DNA of 64,000 nt, taken from positions 62,001-126,000 of the forward strand of contig CAVPQU010000024.1 in the NCBI GenBank assembly GCA_963707665.1, read 5' to 3'. Below are positions 8,631-17,567 of this stretch, piece after piece (position 1 is the stretch's first letter; each line of letters begins with the position of its first letter). This DNA is from DATJCV01 sp963707665 (lineage in GTDB: Bacteria; Pseudomonadota; Gammaproteobacteria; Burkholderiales; Burkholderiaceae_D). The translations under genes were made by a program, and so were the position numbers. The notes under the pieces are model-generated. The model worked only from the letters and a program-made list of their open reading frames with translations. It did not search any database and was not told the DNA's origin.

Positions 8631-9503
8631 TCAATGAGGTTCGCCGTCTTCGCCACCTTCGATTTCGGTTTGCACGATACTGACCGGTTTACCCTTGAAC
8701 CAGCGCCAGAAATAAATCGCGTATCCCGACAGACCGTATAGCACGAACAGGCCGAACAGCACTTTCGGAGGATCGCCGGAAATCGCAACCAGCGCCAGCA
8801 CCATCAAAAATGCGACGATGAATGGCACCGGCTTGCGGAAATTGATGTCCTTGAAGCTGTAAAACGGCACGTTGGTAACCATGGTCAAGCCGGCATACAG
8901 CGTGATGCCCCACGACAGCCAGTCCAGATCAGCTCCGGCGAAACGCAAATCGTCCATCAGCCAGACGAAGCCGGCCACCAGTGCCGCTGCTGCCGGACTT
9001 GGCAAGCCTTGAAAATAGCGCTTGTCGACCACTTCAATATTGGTGTTGAAACGCGCCAGGCGCAGCGCGGCGCCGGCACAATACACGAACGCCGCCAGCC
9101 ATCCCAGCTTGCCCAGCCCGCGCAACGACCATTCATAGACCACCAGCGCGGGCGCCGCGCCAAACGACACCATATCGGACAAGCTGTCGTATTGCGCACC
9201 GAACTCGCTTTGCGTATTGGTCATACGCGCCACCCGGCCGTCCAGGCTATCCAGTACCATTGCCGCGAAAATCGCGATCGAGGCATGGTCGAACTTCAGG
9301 TTCATGGCCATTACGATCGCGTAAAAACCGCAAAATAGCGCAGCGGTCGTAAATGCGTTCGGCAACAGGTAGACACCGCGCCGCGGCAGCGGGCGCGCGG
9401 CAAGTGTTCCCTCTTCTGCTGCGCCAGCCTGCTGCTTGGCCAAGCGCAGTTTTAGCATCGACCCGGCTTTGGTCTTGGCTTTGCGGCGATTGAAGGTGAC
9501 CAT
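8631..9503 (-). CDS. pssA: CDP-diacylglycerol--serine O-phosphatidyltransferase
   Basis: 290 aa integral membrane enzyme that makes phosphatidylserine from CDP-diacylglycerol and serine. The CDP-alcohol phosphatidyltransferase signature DG-x2-AR-x8-G-x3-D-x3-D is complete (DGRVARMT...FGAQYDSLSD, about residues 88-110). Six to eight hydrophobic segments follow. A basic N-terminal extension of about 40 residues precedes the first membrane helix. It lies 41 bp downstream of psd, which uses its product, so the two genes form a phosphatidylethanolamine pathway pair. Confidence 0.95.
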   Translation of the reverse strand: MVTFNRRKAKTKAGSMLKLRLAKQQAGAAEEGTLAARPLPRRGVYLLPNAFTTAALFCGFYAIVMAMNLKFDHASIAIFAAMVLDSLDGRVARMTNTQSEFGAQYDSLSDMVSFGAAPALVVYEWSLRGLGKLGWLAAFVYCAGAALRLARFNTNIEVVDKRYFQGLPSPAAAALVAGFVWLMDDLRFAGADLDWLSWGITLYAGLTMVTNVPFYSFKDINFRKPVPFIVAFLMVLALVAISGDPPKVLFGLFVLYGLSGYAIYFWRWFKGKPVSIVQTEIEGGEDGEPH

Positions 9504-9544
9504 GCGAAAATATTCCTGTTCAGTTTGCGGCGCGCGCCAAAACG

Positions 9545-10183
9545 TCAGAAGCTGGCGAGAACGGTTTCGGTGGCTGACACCTTGTCGCCGACCGCCACGC
9601 CCGGCTTCGCATCCAGGGGCAGATACACATCCACGCGCGAGCCAAAACGAATAAAGCCGTAACGCTGACCACGCGACAAATTCTCACCTGGGTTGACATA
9701 ACAGAGGATGCGCCGCGCAATCAGGCCCGCCACTTGCACGCAGGTAACGATCTGCCCGTTGGATGCAGTGATCACCAACGCATTGCGTTCGTTTTCGATC
9801 GAGGCTTTGTCCAGATCCGCATTCACGAATTTTCCCGGGAAATAGGTAATGGCGTCTATCTTGCCATCGACCGGAGCGCGGTTCGAATGCACATTGAATA
9901 CATTCATGAACACGCTGATTTTCAAGGCTTCGCGATTGGCATAGGGGTCGTGCGCTTTTTCTACCACCACGATGCGACCGTCCGCTGGCGACAAGACGAC
10001 GCCGGCAGTTTGCGGAATCACCCGCGCCGGGTCGCGGAAGAACTGCAATACGAACAGCGCAATGATCCAGAAGGGAATCGACCAAACCGGCGCCAGCCAC
10101 AACACGAACAGGGCGACGGCGAAGGCAATGACGAGATACGGCCAGCCCTCACGGGCAATAATCGGATGCGGATAATTGTTCAA
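9545..10183 (-). CDS. psd: Phosphatidylserine decarboxylase proenzyme (short type)
   Basis: 212 aa, the compact PSD-A form. Converts phosphatidylserine to phosphatidylethanolamine with a pyruvoyl prosthetic group formed by self-cleavage. The cleavage motif FGS is present (Gly181-Ser182), leaving a 31-residue alpha chain. One or two hydrophobic segments near the N-terminus (residues 14-45) place it in the inner membrane. It precedes pssA directly in the same direction. Confidence 0.95.
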   Translation of the reverse strand: MNNYPHPIIAREGWPYLVIAFAVALFVLWLAPVWSIPFWIIALFVLQFFRDPARVIPQTAGVVLSPADGRIVVVEKAHDPYANREALKISVFMNVFNVHSNRAPVDGKIDAITYFPGKFVNADLDKASIENERNALVITASNGQIVTCVQVAGLIARRILCYVNPGENLSRGQRYGFIRFGSRVDVYLPLDAKPGVAVGDKVSATETVLASF

Positions 10184-10277
10184 TGATGCTCCAGTTTGTA
10201 GTCGAAATAGGTCAGCTGCAAATCATGCTTTTCGGTGAAAGTCCAGGGTGACCATCACGTTTCACCGAGGCTCGCCA

Positions 10278-10478
10278 TCATTTTTGTTCAGCGTCGAGCG
10301 CTTGCATGCGGTTGTCAAGTTGCTGCTGCATTTGGTGCTCCAGATGATTTGCCTGTTCCAGTGCGCTGCGCTGCTGAGGCAACAGTTCTGCGGGTGGTGC
10401 TGCTGGTTGACAGGCGCTCAATTGCAGCCATGCACCGGCCAGCAGAACCTCCTTCAGATTTGCGCACCCTCGGTTCAT
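10278..10478 (-). CDS. Small putative lipoprotein coupled to the SIMPL-domain gene
   Basis: 66 aa. Its ATG overlaps the stop codon of the upstream SIMPL gene in an ATGA, which suggests translational coupling. A hydrophobic stretch (VLLAGAWLQ) leads to a lipobox-like L20-S21-A22-Cys23, then a proline-rich linker and a glutamine-rich amphipathic helix (about 35-66) that could form a coiled coil. No family is recognised. The N-region has two positive charges before the hydrophobic part, acceptable for a signal peptide. The export call is inference. Confidence 0.55.
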   Translation of the reverse strand: MNRGCANLKEVLLAGAWLQLSACQPAAPPAELLPQQRSALEQANHLEHQMQQQLDNRMQALDAEQK

Positions 10479-11236
10479 TTAAATTTAACTCTGCCTACCA
10501 GACGCATGCTGAGCGAGGTTTCGCCCGGCTCGAAACTGGGCTCTTCCACTGCTGCAGCATCCATTGCCGCCGATGCGCGCATCATCATTTTCGGTGCTGC
10601 GGCCGGCGCATAGGCGCCTGACCCATCAAAATCAACCGTCTCGATTACCGCTTCGGATGGGCTGCGGCCCATCGCACCGGCGATTGCGCCAATCCGCTCC
10701 TGCAAATTTCGATAGGTTGCTTCAATTTGTTGTTGCTCCAGCTTTTTCCGCGCAGCATCGGTCAGGCCGAATTGTAAGCCATTCAATGCCAGGACACTCT
10801 GCGCTGCGGCGACGGTTTTCGGCAGCCCGTCCAGATCGCCGGTCGTCACGTCCAGATATTGGCCAACACGCCAGCCGACCAGCGTCCTGGGTTTGTTGCT
10901 GGGTGCGCGCGTTGCCTCGTCCGCATATACCGGGTAGGTATAGTAGCCGCGCGTCTTCAGCGTGGCGTGGCGATCTGCCTGGCGGATGATGTCGACACCC
11001 TGTTTCATTTTCTTGTTGACTTGCGACGCGGCCACGGCCTTGTCCTTGTTTTGCTCCTCGATCATGAAAATCGCAAGGGCTTGATCATTGGCCTGCTTCA
11101 CTTCCCCATAGGCGGGAACGATAACCAGCGCACCGGAAGTTGCCACGGCCGCCGTGGCGGGCACCTGGGCCAGCGCAGAAGGCGTACCCATGGCCGCCAA
11201 AATCGCTAAAAATAGCAGCGTTCCGGTTTTGAACAT
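10475..11236 (-). CDS. SIMPL domain-containing (DUF541) periplasmic protein
   Basis: 253 aa. A signal peptide ends ALA-Q24. The body matches the SIMPL/DUF541 layout: an opening strand of the form LVIVPAYGEVKQANDQALA, then VNKKMKQGVDIIRQ, then TRGYYTYPVYADE, and a late strand region with LVGRVKFK. Proteins of this group are periplasmic or outer-membrane associated with no agreed biochemical role. It lies between ilvC and psd, a place usually without a gene in this conserved block, and is followed by a coupled small lipoprotein. The insertion of this pair may be lineage-specific. Confidence 0.8.
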   Translation of the reverse strand: MFKTGTLLFLAILAAMGTPSALAQVPATAAVATSGALVIVPAYGEVKQANDQALAIFMIEEQNKDKAVAASQVNKKMKQGVDIIRQADRHATLKTRGYYTYPVYADEATRAPSNKPRTLVGWRVGQYLDVTTGDLDGLPKTVAAAQSVLALNGLQFGLTDAARKKLEQQQIEATYRNLQERIGAIAGAMGRSPSEAVIETVDFDGSGAYAPAAAPKMMMRASAAMDAAAVEEPSFEPGETSLSMRLVGRVKFK

Positions 11237-11250
11237 GCGTATTCTCCAGA

Positions 11251-11284
11251 AAAAAATGGGGCGACACCCAGTGACGCCCCATTT
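11251..11284 (-). terminator. Rho-independent terminator of ilvC
   Basis: Stem ATGGGGCG/CGCCCCAT with an 11-nt loop, followed on the minus strand by TTTTTT. It ends the ilvBNC transcript before the SIMPL gene. Confidence 0.85.
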
Positions 11285-11339
11285 GATTTATCAACTACAA
11301 GATTTCCATATAACAACCATTGGAGCCCTTGCTGACAGC

Positions 11340-12356
11340 TTAGTTCTTGCTCTGATCCACCAACTTGTTCTTCTTGATCCAAGGCATCATGGCGCGCAAT
11401 TTCTCGCCGACTTGTTCGATCTGGTGTTCTGACGTCAGGCGGCGGCGCGAGATCAAGGTTGGCGCGCCAGCCTTGTTTTCCAGAATGAAGCTCTTCGCAT
11501 ATTCGCCGGTCTGAATGTCCTTCAGGCATTGGCGCATCGCGTTCTTGGTGTCTTCGGTGACAATCCGCGGGCCGGTGACGTACTCGCCGTATTCGGCGTT
11601 GTTCGAGATCGAGTAGTTCATGTTGGCGATGCCGCCTTCGTAGATCAGGTCGACGATCAGCTTCAGTTCGTGCAGGCATTCGAAATACGCCATTTCCGGC
11701 GCATAGCCGGCTTCCACCAGCGTTTCGAAACCGGCCTTGATCAGTTCGACGGCACCGCCGCACAGCACGGCCTGCTCGCCGAACAGGTCGGTCTCGGTTT
11801 CTTCGCGGAAGTTGGTTTCGATGATGCCGGCACGGCCGCCGCCGTTGGCCATGGCGTACGACAGCGCGATGTCGCGCGCAGTGCCCGACTTGTCCTGATA
11901 CACCGCCACCAGGTGCGGCACGCCGCCACCTTGCGTGTAGGTGCCGCGCACGGTGTGGCCGGGAGCCTTCGGCGCGATCATGATGACGTCGAGGTCGGCA
12001 CGCGGCACGACTTGGCCGTAGTGGACGTTGAAGCCGTGTGCGAAGGCCAGCACCGCGCCCTGCTTGGCATGCGGAGCGACGTTTTCGTTGTAGACCTGGG
12101 CGATGTTCTCGTCCGGCAGCAGGATCATGATGACGTCGGCAGCCTTGACCGCATCGTTGACTTCGGCGACGTTGAGGCCGGCGTTCTCGACCTTGTCCCA
12201 CGAGGCGCCGCCCTTGCGCAGGCCGACCGTGACGTTGCAGCCGGAGTCGTTCAGGTTTTGCGCGTGCGCATGGCCCTGCGAGCCGTAGCCGATGATGGCG
12301 ACGTTCTTGCCTTTGATCAGGGACAGGTCGCAGTCTTTGTCGTAGAAAACTTTCAT
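11340..12356 (-). CDS. ilvC: Ketol-acid reductoisomerase (class I)
   Basis: 338 aa, the short class I form. Converts acetolactate or acetohydroxybutyrate to the dihydroxy acids of valine and isoleucine synthesis with NADPH and Mg. The NADPH motif is AIIGYGSQGHAHAQNL near residue 20, followed by the GLRKG cofactor loop. The knotted C-terminal domain has the metal-binding DLFGEQAVLCGG and the E-x3-Y pattern. It is the third gene of ilvBNC, 47 bp after ilvN, and is intact. Confidence 0.98.
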   Translation of the reverse strand: MKVFYDKDCDLSLIKGKNVAIIGYGSQGHAHAQNLNDSGCNVTVGLRKGGASWDKVENAGLNVAEVNDAVKAADVIMILLPDENIAQVYNENVAPHAKQGAVLAFAHGFNVHYGQVVPRADLDVIMIAPKAPGHTVRGTYTQGGGVPHLVAVYQDKSGTARDIALSYAMANGGGRAGIIETNFREETETDLFGEQAVLCGGAVELIKAGFETLVEAGYAPEMAYFECLHELKLIVDLIYEGGIANMNYSISNNAEYGEYVTGPRIVTEDTKNAMRQCLKDIQTGEYAKSFILENKAGAPTLISRRRLTSEHQIEQVGEKLRAMMPWIKKNKLVDQSKN

Positions 12357-12403
12357 GTCGTTCCTATTGATTTATTGAAATTGAAGACTCAGAAAATGCC
12401 TGG

Positions 12404-12896
12404 TCAGAGTTTGAGGATGCGCTCGCCGCGGCCGATGCCGGAGCCGCCGGTACGCACGGTTTCCAGAATCGACGTGCGATCGATTGAATCGATGAAGGCG
12501 TCGAGCTTGGTTTTGTTGCCGGTCAGTTCGATCGTGTAGGTTTTTTCGGTGACGTCGATGATGCGGCCACGGAAGATGTCGGCCGTGCGCTTCATTTCTT
12601 CGCGCTCCTTGCCGACCGCCCGCACCTTGATCATCATCAGTTCGCGCTCGATGTGCGGACCTTCGGTCAGATCGACCACCTTCACCACTTCGATCAGACG
12701 ATTCAGATGCTTGGTGATCTGCTCGATCACGTCATCCGAACCGGAGGTGACGATGGTCATGCGCGACAGGGTCGGGATCTTCGGTCGGCGCCACGGTCAG
12801 GGTTTCGATGTTGTAACCACGAGCCGAGAACAGGCCGACCACGCGCGACAGGGCACCCGCTTCGTTTTCCAGCAAGACAGAAATGATATGTCGCAT
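12404..12896 (-). CDS. ilvN: Acetolactate synthase small (regulatory) subunit, frameshifted
   Basis: Regulatory ACT-domain subunit that gives valine feedback to acetolactate synthase. The start at 12896 (MRHIISVLLENEAG...) and the first ACT domain are in one frame. The rest (from MTIVTSGSDDVIEQ on) is in the next. Both parts match the family end to end, about 163 aa, if one base is removed from the GGG at 12774-12776, restoring PTEDPTLSRMTIV. A lone insertion in a gene needed for branched amino acid synthesis suggests a sequencing error rather than a pseudogene. It lies 2 bp after ilvB. Confidence 0.85.
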
Positions 12897-12898
12897 GA

Positions 12899-14616
12899 TT
12901 ACAGATCCTCCGAGCCCAGCAGCATTTCAGTCAATCCCTTGCCCGCCTTGACCATCGGCCAGACGTTCTCGGTTTGATCGGTAATGAAATTCATGAATAC
13001 CAGCCGGTCTTTCATGGCGAACGCTTCGTTCAAGGCGCCGTCGACGTCAGCCGGCTTGTCGATCTTCATGCCGACATGGCCGTAGGCTTCCACCAGCTTG
13101 GTGAAATCGGGCAGGGAGTCCATGTACGATTCCGAATAGCGCGAGCCGTAATCGATCTGCTGCCACTGGCGCACCATGCCGAGAAAACGGTTGTTCAGCA
13201 TGATGATTTTCGGCGTCAGGTGATATTGCTTGCAGGTCGCCAGCTCCTGGATGCACATCTGGATCGAGCCTTCGCCGGTGATGCAGGCCACCGTCGCATC
13301 TGGGTTGGCCATCTGCACGCCCATCGCATACGGCAGGCCGACGCCCATGGTGCCCAGTCCGCCGGAATTGATCCAGCGCCGCGGTTTGTCGAAGCGGTAG
13401 TACTGCGCGGCCCACATCTGGTGCTGGCCGACGTCGGAAGTGATGAAGGCGTCGCCCTTGGTAATCTGCCAGACTTTTTCAACGATCGATTGCGGCTTGA
13501 TGTCGGTATCCGAGCCGGCGTACTTCAGGCAGTCGCGCTCGCGCCACTGGTTGATCTGTTTCCACCAATCGGCCAGCGCCGGCGCCTGGACTTTTCCTTC
13601 AGTCGCATCCAGTTGCGCCAGCAATTCCTGCAGCACGTCCTTGACGTTGCCGACGATCGGAATATCGACCTTGACACGCTTTGAAATCGAGGACGGGTCG
13701 ATGTCGATGTGGATGATCTTGCGCGCGCGCGTCGCGAAATGCTTGGGATTGCCGATCACGCGATCGTCGAAACGGGCGCCGATCGCGATCAGCACGTCGC
13801 AGTGCTGCATCGCCATGTTGGCTTCGTAGGTGCCGTGCATGCCGGGCATGCCGACGAACTTGTCGCTGGAGGCGCGATAGCCGCCCAGGCCCATCAGCGT
13901 ATTGGTGCAGGGAAAACCGAGCTTGTCGACCAGTTGATTCAATTCCGGGGCAGCATTCGCCAGGATCACGCCGCCGCCGGTATAGATCATCGGTCGCTCG
14001 GCTTGCAGCAGCAGTTGCACCGCCTTGCGGATCTGGCCGGAATGCCCCTTGTCGACCGGCTTGTAGGAGCGCATCTCGAGTTCCTTTCGGATACTCGAAC
14101 ACGCACTTGTGCATGCTGATGTCTTTCGGAATATCGACCAGCACCGGGCCGGGACGGCCGGTGGTGGCGATATAGAAGGCCTTCTTCATCGTCAGTGCCA
14201 GGTCGCGCACGTCCTTGACCAGGAAGTTGTGCTTGACCACCGGACGCGTGATGCCGACCGTGTCGCATTCCTGGAATGCATCCTGGCCGATGGCGTTGGA
14301 TAGGCACCTGGCCGGAAATGACCACCATCGGAATCGAATCCATGTAGGCGGTCGACAGGCCGGTTACCGCATTGGTGACGCCGGGGCCGGAAGTGACCAG
14401 CGCCACGCCGACTTTTTGCGAACTGCGCGAATAGGCGTCGGCGGCATGCACCGCGGCCTGTTCGTGGCGCACCAGAATGTGCTGGAATTTGTCCTGATTG
14501 AAGATGGCGTCGTAGATATACAGGACGGCGCCGCCGGGATAGCCGAACACGTGTTCGACGCCTTCCTCGGCCAGGCAGCGCACGACAATTTCGGCGCCGG
14601 TGATGGGTGAAGTCAT
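12899..14616 (-). CDS. ilvB: Acetolactate synthase large (catalytic) subunit, two frameshifts
   Basis: ThDP- and FAD-dependent enzyme making acetolactate. The N-terminal domain (AEEGVEHVFGYPGGAVLYIY), the central FAD domain and the C-terminal ThDP domain (SGGLGTMGVGLPYAMG, GEGSIQM...LNN) are all present, but in three successive frames. Deleting one base near 14300 restores VPTNAIGQDAF, and one near 14083 restores FEYPKELEMRSYKP. Together they give the usual roughly 570 aa. The start is the ATG preceded by AAAGGAC; the upstream in-frame ATG at 14640 has no good ribosome site. Both lesions are +1, as in ilvN. Confidence 0.88.
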
Positions 14617-14932
14617 GCTACAAGTCCTTTCAAGGTCCATTGGAAATTGATCGGATGCTCTTTCCTGGCGAAATGGCGCGCGGCGACAGTGCTTCGGCTT
14701 CCCTTTTCGTGCAGTCACGCAATTTCGTCGCGCGCCCGTAGGCGCGCTACCAAAATTGCGCTTGATGCAACTCGTTTGGCCGGATGTGCTGAGGCAGCGT
14801 TACGAATTTCTCACGCTTTTGACGTGGGTTAGAGCAAACAGCTTTCAAATGAAGCGCGTCTTCTCGGCTTTGGCGTGGTGCGTCAAACAGGAAAAGACCA
14901 GAGGCCTCTTTGGGATTCCAAAGAGGTTTGTT
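14617..14932 (-). promoter_or_regulatory. Long structured 5' leader of ilvBNC
   Basis: About 310 nt of untranslated leader. A 9-bp hairpin CCTCTTTGG/CCAAAGAGG (14894-14915) lies at the predicted 5' end. A larger stem at 14719-14759 combines GCAATTT/AAATTGC with GCGCGCC/GGCGCGC. I see no leader peptide rich in Ile, Val or Leu and no U-tract after either stem, so classical attenuation is not supported. No protein gene is seen here. Confidence 0.5.
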
Positions 14933-14961
14933 ACGTTAATGCGTTGCACCATTTTGGTCAA
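14933..14961 (-). promoter_or_regulatory. Candidate sigma-70 promoter of ilvBNC
   Basis: On the minus strand TTGACC, 17-nt spacer, TAACGT. It would start transcription near 14926, about 310 nt before the ilvB start codon. Confidence 0.5.
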
Positions 14962-15130
14962 GCAAAATTCCGCCGGGCGATGCCAACAGACGGTGTCGAC
15001 GGCGAAAATCGGGCGCCAAGTGTGCTTTTTTGCTAGCATGCGCACACCGCAACACCAGCGCCAATGATTATTTAGCGGCCCTTTCCTGCCCAATTCACTC
15101 CAGACAACCTCGCTTCCAACGCCTTACTGC

Positions 15131-15697
15131 ATGGCCACTGACAAAGAGCTTTCGGATTTTCTTGCCGACGTCGAGCGCCGTGCCTTCAAGCAGGCGCTGT
15201 ATGCCGTACGCAAGGATGAGGCGGCGCTGGACGTGGTACAGGATGCAATGATCAAGCTTTCCTCCAGCTACGGCGACCGTCCGGCGGCCGAATTGCCGTT
15301 ATTATTCCAGCGCATATTGCAAAACACGATACGTGACTATTTTCGCCGGGAAAAGGTGCGCCATACCTGGATTTCACTGTTTTCCAGCAACAATCGCAGT
15401 GACGACAGCGGTGAAGATTTTGATCTCCTGGCTACCTACGTACCGGAAAATTCATCGGCCGCCGGTTCCAGCGCCGATCAGGTTGAACGCGAACAGATTC
15501 TGTCGATGATCGAAATCGAGGTGAAAAAGCTGCCCAGTCGTCAACGCGAAGCCTTCCTGATGCGTTATTGGCAGGATATGGATATCGCTGAAACCGCTCT
15601 CGTCATGGGATGTTCAGAGGGTAGCGTCAAGACTCACTGCTCACGTGCCACACACGCCTTGGCGCGCGCGCTAAAAGCCAAAGGAATCAGCCTGTGA
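15131..15697 (+). CDS. ECF-type RNA polymerase sigma factor
   Basis: 188 aa. Region 2 spans about residues 12-85 (ALDVVQDAMIKL...LLFQRILQNTIRDYFRREKVR). Region 4 is near 128-180 (LPSRQREAFLMRYWQDMDIAETALVMGCSEGSVKTH) and holds the -35-binding helix-turn-helix. There is no region 1.1 or 3, so it is an extracytoplasmic-function type. Its stop overlaps the GTG start of the next gene, a DUF3619 membrane protein that could be its anti-sigma partner. This layout (sigma, DUF3619, DUF3106, RDD) recurs in Burkholderiales. The signal sensed is unknown. Confidence 0.9.
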   Translation: MATDKELSDFLADVERRAFKQALYAVRKDEAALDVVQDAMIKLSSSYGDRPAAELPLLFQRILQNTIRDYFRREKVRHTWISLFSSNNRSDDSGEDFDLLATYVPENSSAAGSSADQVEREQILSMIEIEVKKLPSRQREAFLMRYWQDMDIAETALVMGCSEGSVKTHCSRATHALARALKAKGISL

Positions 15698-16092
15698 ACA
15701 ATAGCGAAGAACTGGAATTTGCCTATAAGGTGCGGCGCGCCCTGGATGAGCGCAGCGACGCATTGCCGTCCGCCATGGCGGCGCGCCTGGCGGCTGCGCG
15801 TGAACTCGCCTTGTCGCGCAAGAAAGTGGAAGCCAGGGCGCCGGCTCCGGCCCTTGCCGGTGCCGGTAGACTCGGATTCGGCCGCGACAACCGCTCCTGG
15901 CTGGTGCGGCTAGGCGTTGCTGCACCGCTATTGGCCGGACTGATGTTGTTTGTCGGCTTGTACCAATATGAACAGCAAAGCCATATCAATGACATTGCAG
16001 ACCTCGACGCCGCAGTATTGGCCGATGAGCTGCCATTATCGGCATACACAGATCACGGCTTCAACGCTTTCCTGGCCAAACGCGGAGATTAG
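15694..16092 (+). CDS. DUF3619 family membrane protein, possible anti-sigma factor
   Basis: 132 aa. The GTG start overlaps the sigma-factor stop (GTGA), so the two are translationally coupled. An N-terminal cytoplasmic part (residues 1-70) is followed by one transmembrane helix (VRLGVAAPLLAGLMLFVGLY, about 71-90) and a short periplasmic tail with a conserved-looking LDAAVLADELPLSAYTDHGF. The single-helix topology and coupling to a sigma gene fit an anti-sigma factor, but no zinc motif or ASD fold is visible, so this role is inference. Confidence 0.8.
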   Translation: MNNSEELEFAYKVRRALDERSDALPSAMAARLAAARELALSRKKVEARAPAPALAGAGRLGFGRDNRSWLVRLGVAAPLLAGLMLFVGLYQYEQQSHINDIADLDAAVLADELPLSAYTDHGFNAFLAKRGD

Positions 16093-16094
16093 CG

Positions 16095-16893
16095 GTGGAG
16101 CGGTTGCGCACGGTCGATAGCGGTGGCGGCAAGCGTGTTCGCCATGCGCTGCTAATCCTGTTCGGACTGCTCGCAGTCGCTCTGATTGCGGTTGCCGCCA
16201 TCAAGCACAACGCCGGAGCGGGGGCTACTGCCGCCGTATCACCATCGCCAACCAGCACATCCAAACCTGCCGCCAGTCCGGCCACATCGCCTGTCAACCA
16301 TCAGAGCGGCCGCACGGCAGCCACCAAGCCGGCTTGGGCAGAATTGACCACCGCGCAGCAAACGGCGCTGGCGCCATTGGCGCCGGAGTGGGACCAGATG
16401 GCAGCCGGCACGCAAGACAAAATGGCTGGCAATCGGCAATCGATTCGCCTCGATGAGCCCGGCCGAGCAGCAGCGGGTACAAAAACGCATGAACGAGTGG
16501 ATGAAATTGACGCCGCAACAGCGGCGGGTGGCACGCGACAGCTTTACCCGCGCCAAAAAGCTCGGCCATGATCAGAAGTCGGCACGCTGGGAGCAATACC
16601 AGCAATTGCCGCCAGAGCAAAAGGAAGAGCTGGCGCAAACCAGGGTCAAGAAACGCGTCACCACGCTGCCGCCAGCACACAGCGGAAACAAAAGCACCGC
16701 GGCACCGATGAAATCCACTCCGCAACCGGTGCTGGAGCAGGCGCTGACACCACAGGGAGGACATCTGGGTGCCGCGCCCGCAAACCCGGCGCCCGGCTCC
16801 CGCCCTGTCGGCGGCATCGCCGGAACCGCCAGCGCCACCCCGTCCCTCCGCTCCAACCGAATCATCAAACCCGCGCCCGATCCCGCCCAATAA
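16095..16893 (+). CDS. DUF3106 family protein, frameshifted
   Basis: GTG start two bases after the previous stop. One N-terminal transmembrane helix (ALLILFGLLAVALIAVAAI) is followed by a Pro/Ala/Ser-rich linker. The DUF3106 region follows (WAELTTAQQTALAPLAPEWD, MSPAEQQRVQKRMNEWMKL, TPQQRRVARDSF), then a proline-rich tail. The frame breaks at the AAAA run 16419-16422; removing one A gives the family sequence KWLAIGNRFASMSPAEQQ. The corrected length is about 265 aa. It acts in the periplasm by topology; its function is unknown. Confidence 0.8.
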
Positions 16894-16926
16894 TTGTTAT
16901 CCCCTTCAACTGGAACTGTCATCCCC

Positions 16927-17439
16927 TTGAAACCGGCTTTCACTACTCCCTCACTCGTGCGCCGCCTGTGCAGCATGCTGTATGAATCGATGCTGCTGTT
17001 CGGCGTGTTGTTTTTCGCTGGCTGGATTTTTTCCACGCTGCTACAGCAGCGTCATGCGCTGTACTTGCGCAACGGCCTGCAGGACTGGCTGTTCGTGGTC
17101 ATCGGCATCTATTTCATCTGGTTCTGGAGCCATGGCGGCCAGACGCTGGCGATGAAGACCTGGCGCATCCGTCTGGTCACCACCAATGGCCAGGGGGTGG
17201 GCATGCCGCGTGCGCTGGGCCGTTATCTGCTGGCCTGGTGCTGGTGCGTGCCGGGCCTGATCGCCGCTTGGCTGGCTGGGGCACAAGGCTGGCTGCTGAT
17301 CCTGATTCCGGCGATGAATCTGCTGTTGTGGGCACTCACCGTGTACCTCGATCCCGAGCGGCGCTTCCTGCATGATCGGCTGGCCGGCACTCGCCTGGTG
17401 GATGTGGCAATACCGCCGCCAAAGGCGGCCCGGCAGTGA
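16927..17439 (+). CDS. RDD family membrane protein
   Basis: About 170 aa with an RDD domain: the first Arg pair (LVRRLCSMLYESMLLFGVLFF), later HGGQTLAMKTWRIRLV, and the final DPERRFLHDRLAGTRLV that ends the domain. There are three to four transmembrane helices. Start choice is weak: TTG at 16927 is used here, and TTG at 16894 is also open; neither has a clear ribosome site. The conserved domain is unaffected. It is the last gene of the sigma cassette. Confidence 0.8.
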   Translation: MKPAFTTPSLVRRLCSMLYESMLLFGVLFFAGWIFSTLLQQRHALYLRNGLQDWLFVVIGIYFIWFWSHGGQTLAMKTWRIRLVTTNGQGVGMPRALGRYLLAWCWCVPGLIAAWLAGAQGWLLILIPAMNLLLWALTVYLDPERRFLHDRLAGTRLVDVAIPPPKAARQ

Positions 17440-17478
17440 CTTCGGATCAAGCTTGCCTCGCAGGCACCGAAGACCGGC

Positions 17479-17540
17479 GATATACTCCCGATACCATAGT
17501 AATTATCGGACGCCAATCCTTTGAATTTTGCATATACTCC
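17479..17540 (-). repeat. Paired GGAGTAT element, copy A
   Basis: On the minus strand, GGAGTATATG (ending at 17540) and GGGAGTATATC, 52 nt apart. It begins 28 nt after the stop of the minus-strand gene at 17568, between convergent genes. TTGCA/TGCAA flank the first motif. Confidence 0.7.
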
Positions 17541-17567
17541 TTGCAATACATAAGGGTTGTGACGTAG

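Noticed and set aside
12404..14616. ilvB and ilvN as genuine pseudogenes
   Set aside because: Each break is one extra base that restores a perfect family match; ilvC, leuA and the rest of the pathway are intact, so an unpolished assembly is more likely.
14845..15093. An 82-codon frame upstream of ilvB as an attenuator leader peptide
   Set aside because: It would start upstream of the likely promoter and is not rich in Ile, Val or Leu; no adjoining terminator is formed.
16294..16890. Minus-strand open frames across the DUF3106 gene
   Set aside because: They are antisense to a Pro/Ala-rich coding region that matches a known family once one base is removed.
17479..17540. The TATACTCC strings of the repeats as promoters (-10 boxes)
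   Set aside because: No -35 box lies at 16-18 nt from them in the copies checked, and the constant 53-nt pairing is not a promoter property.
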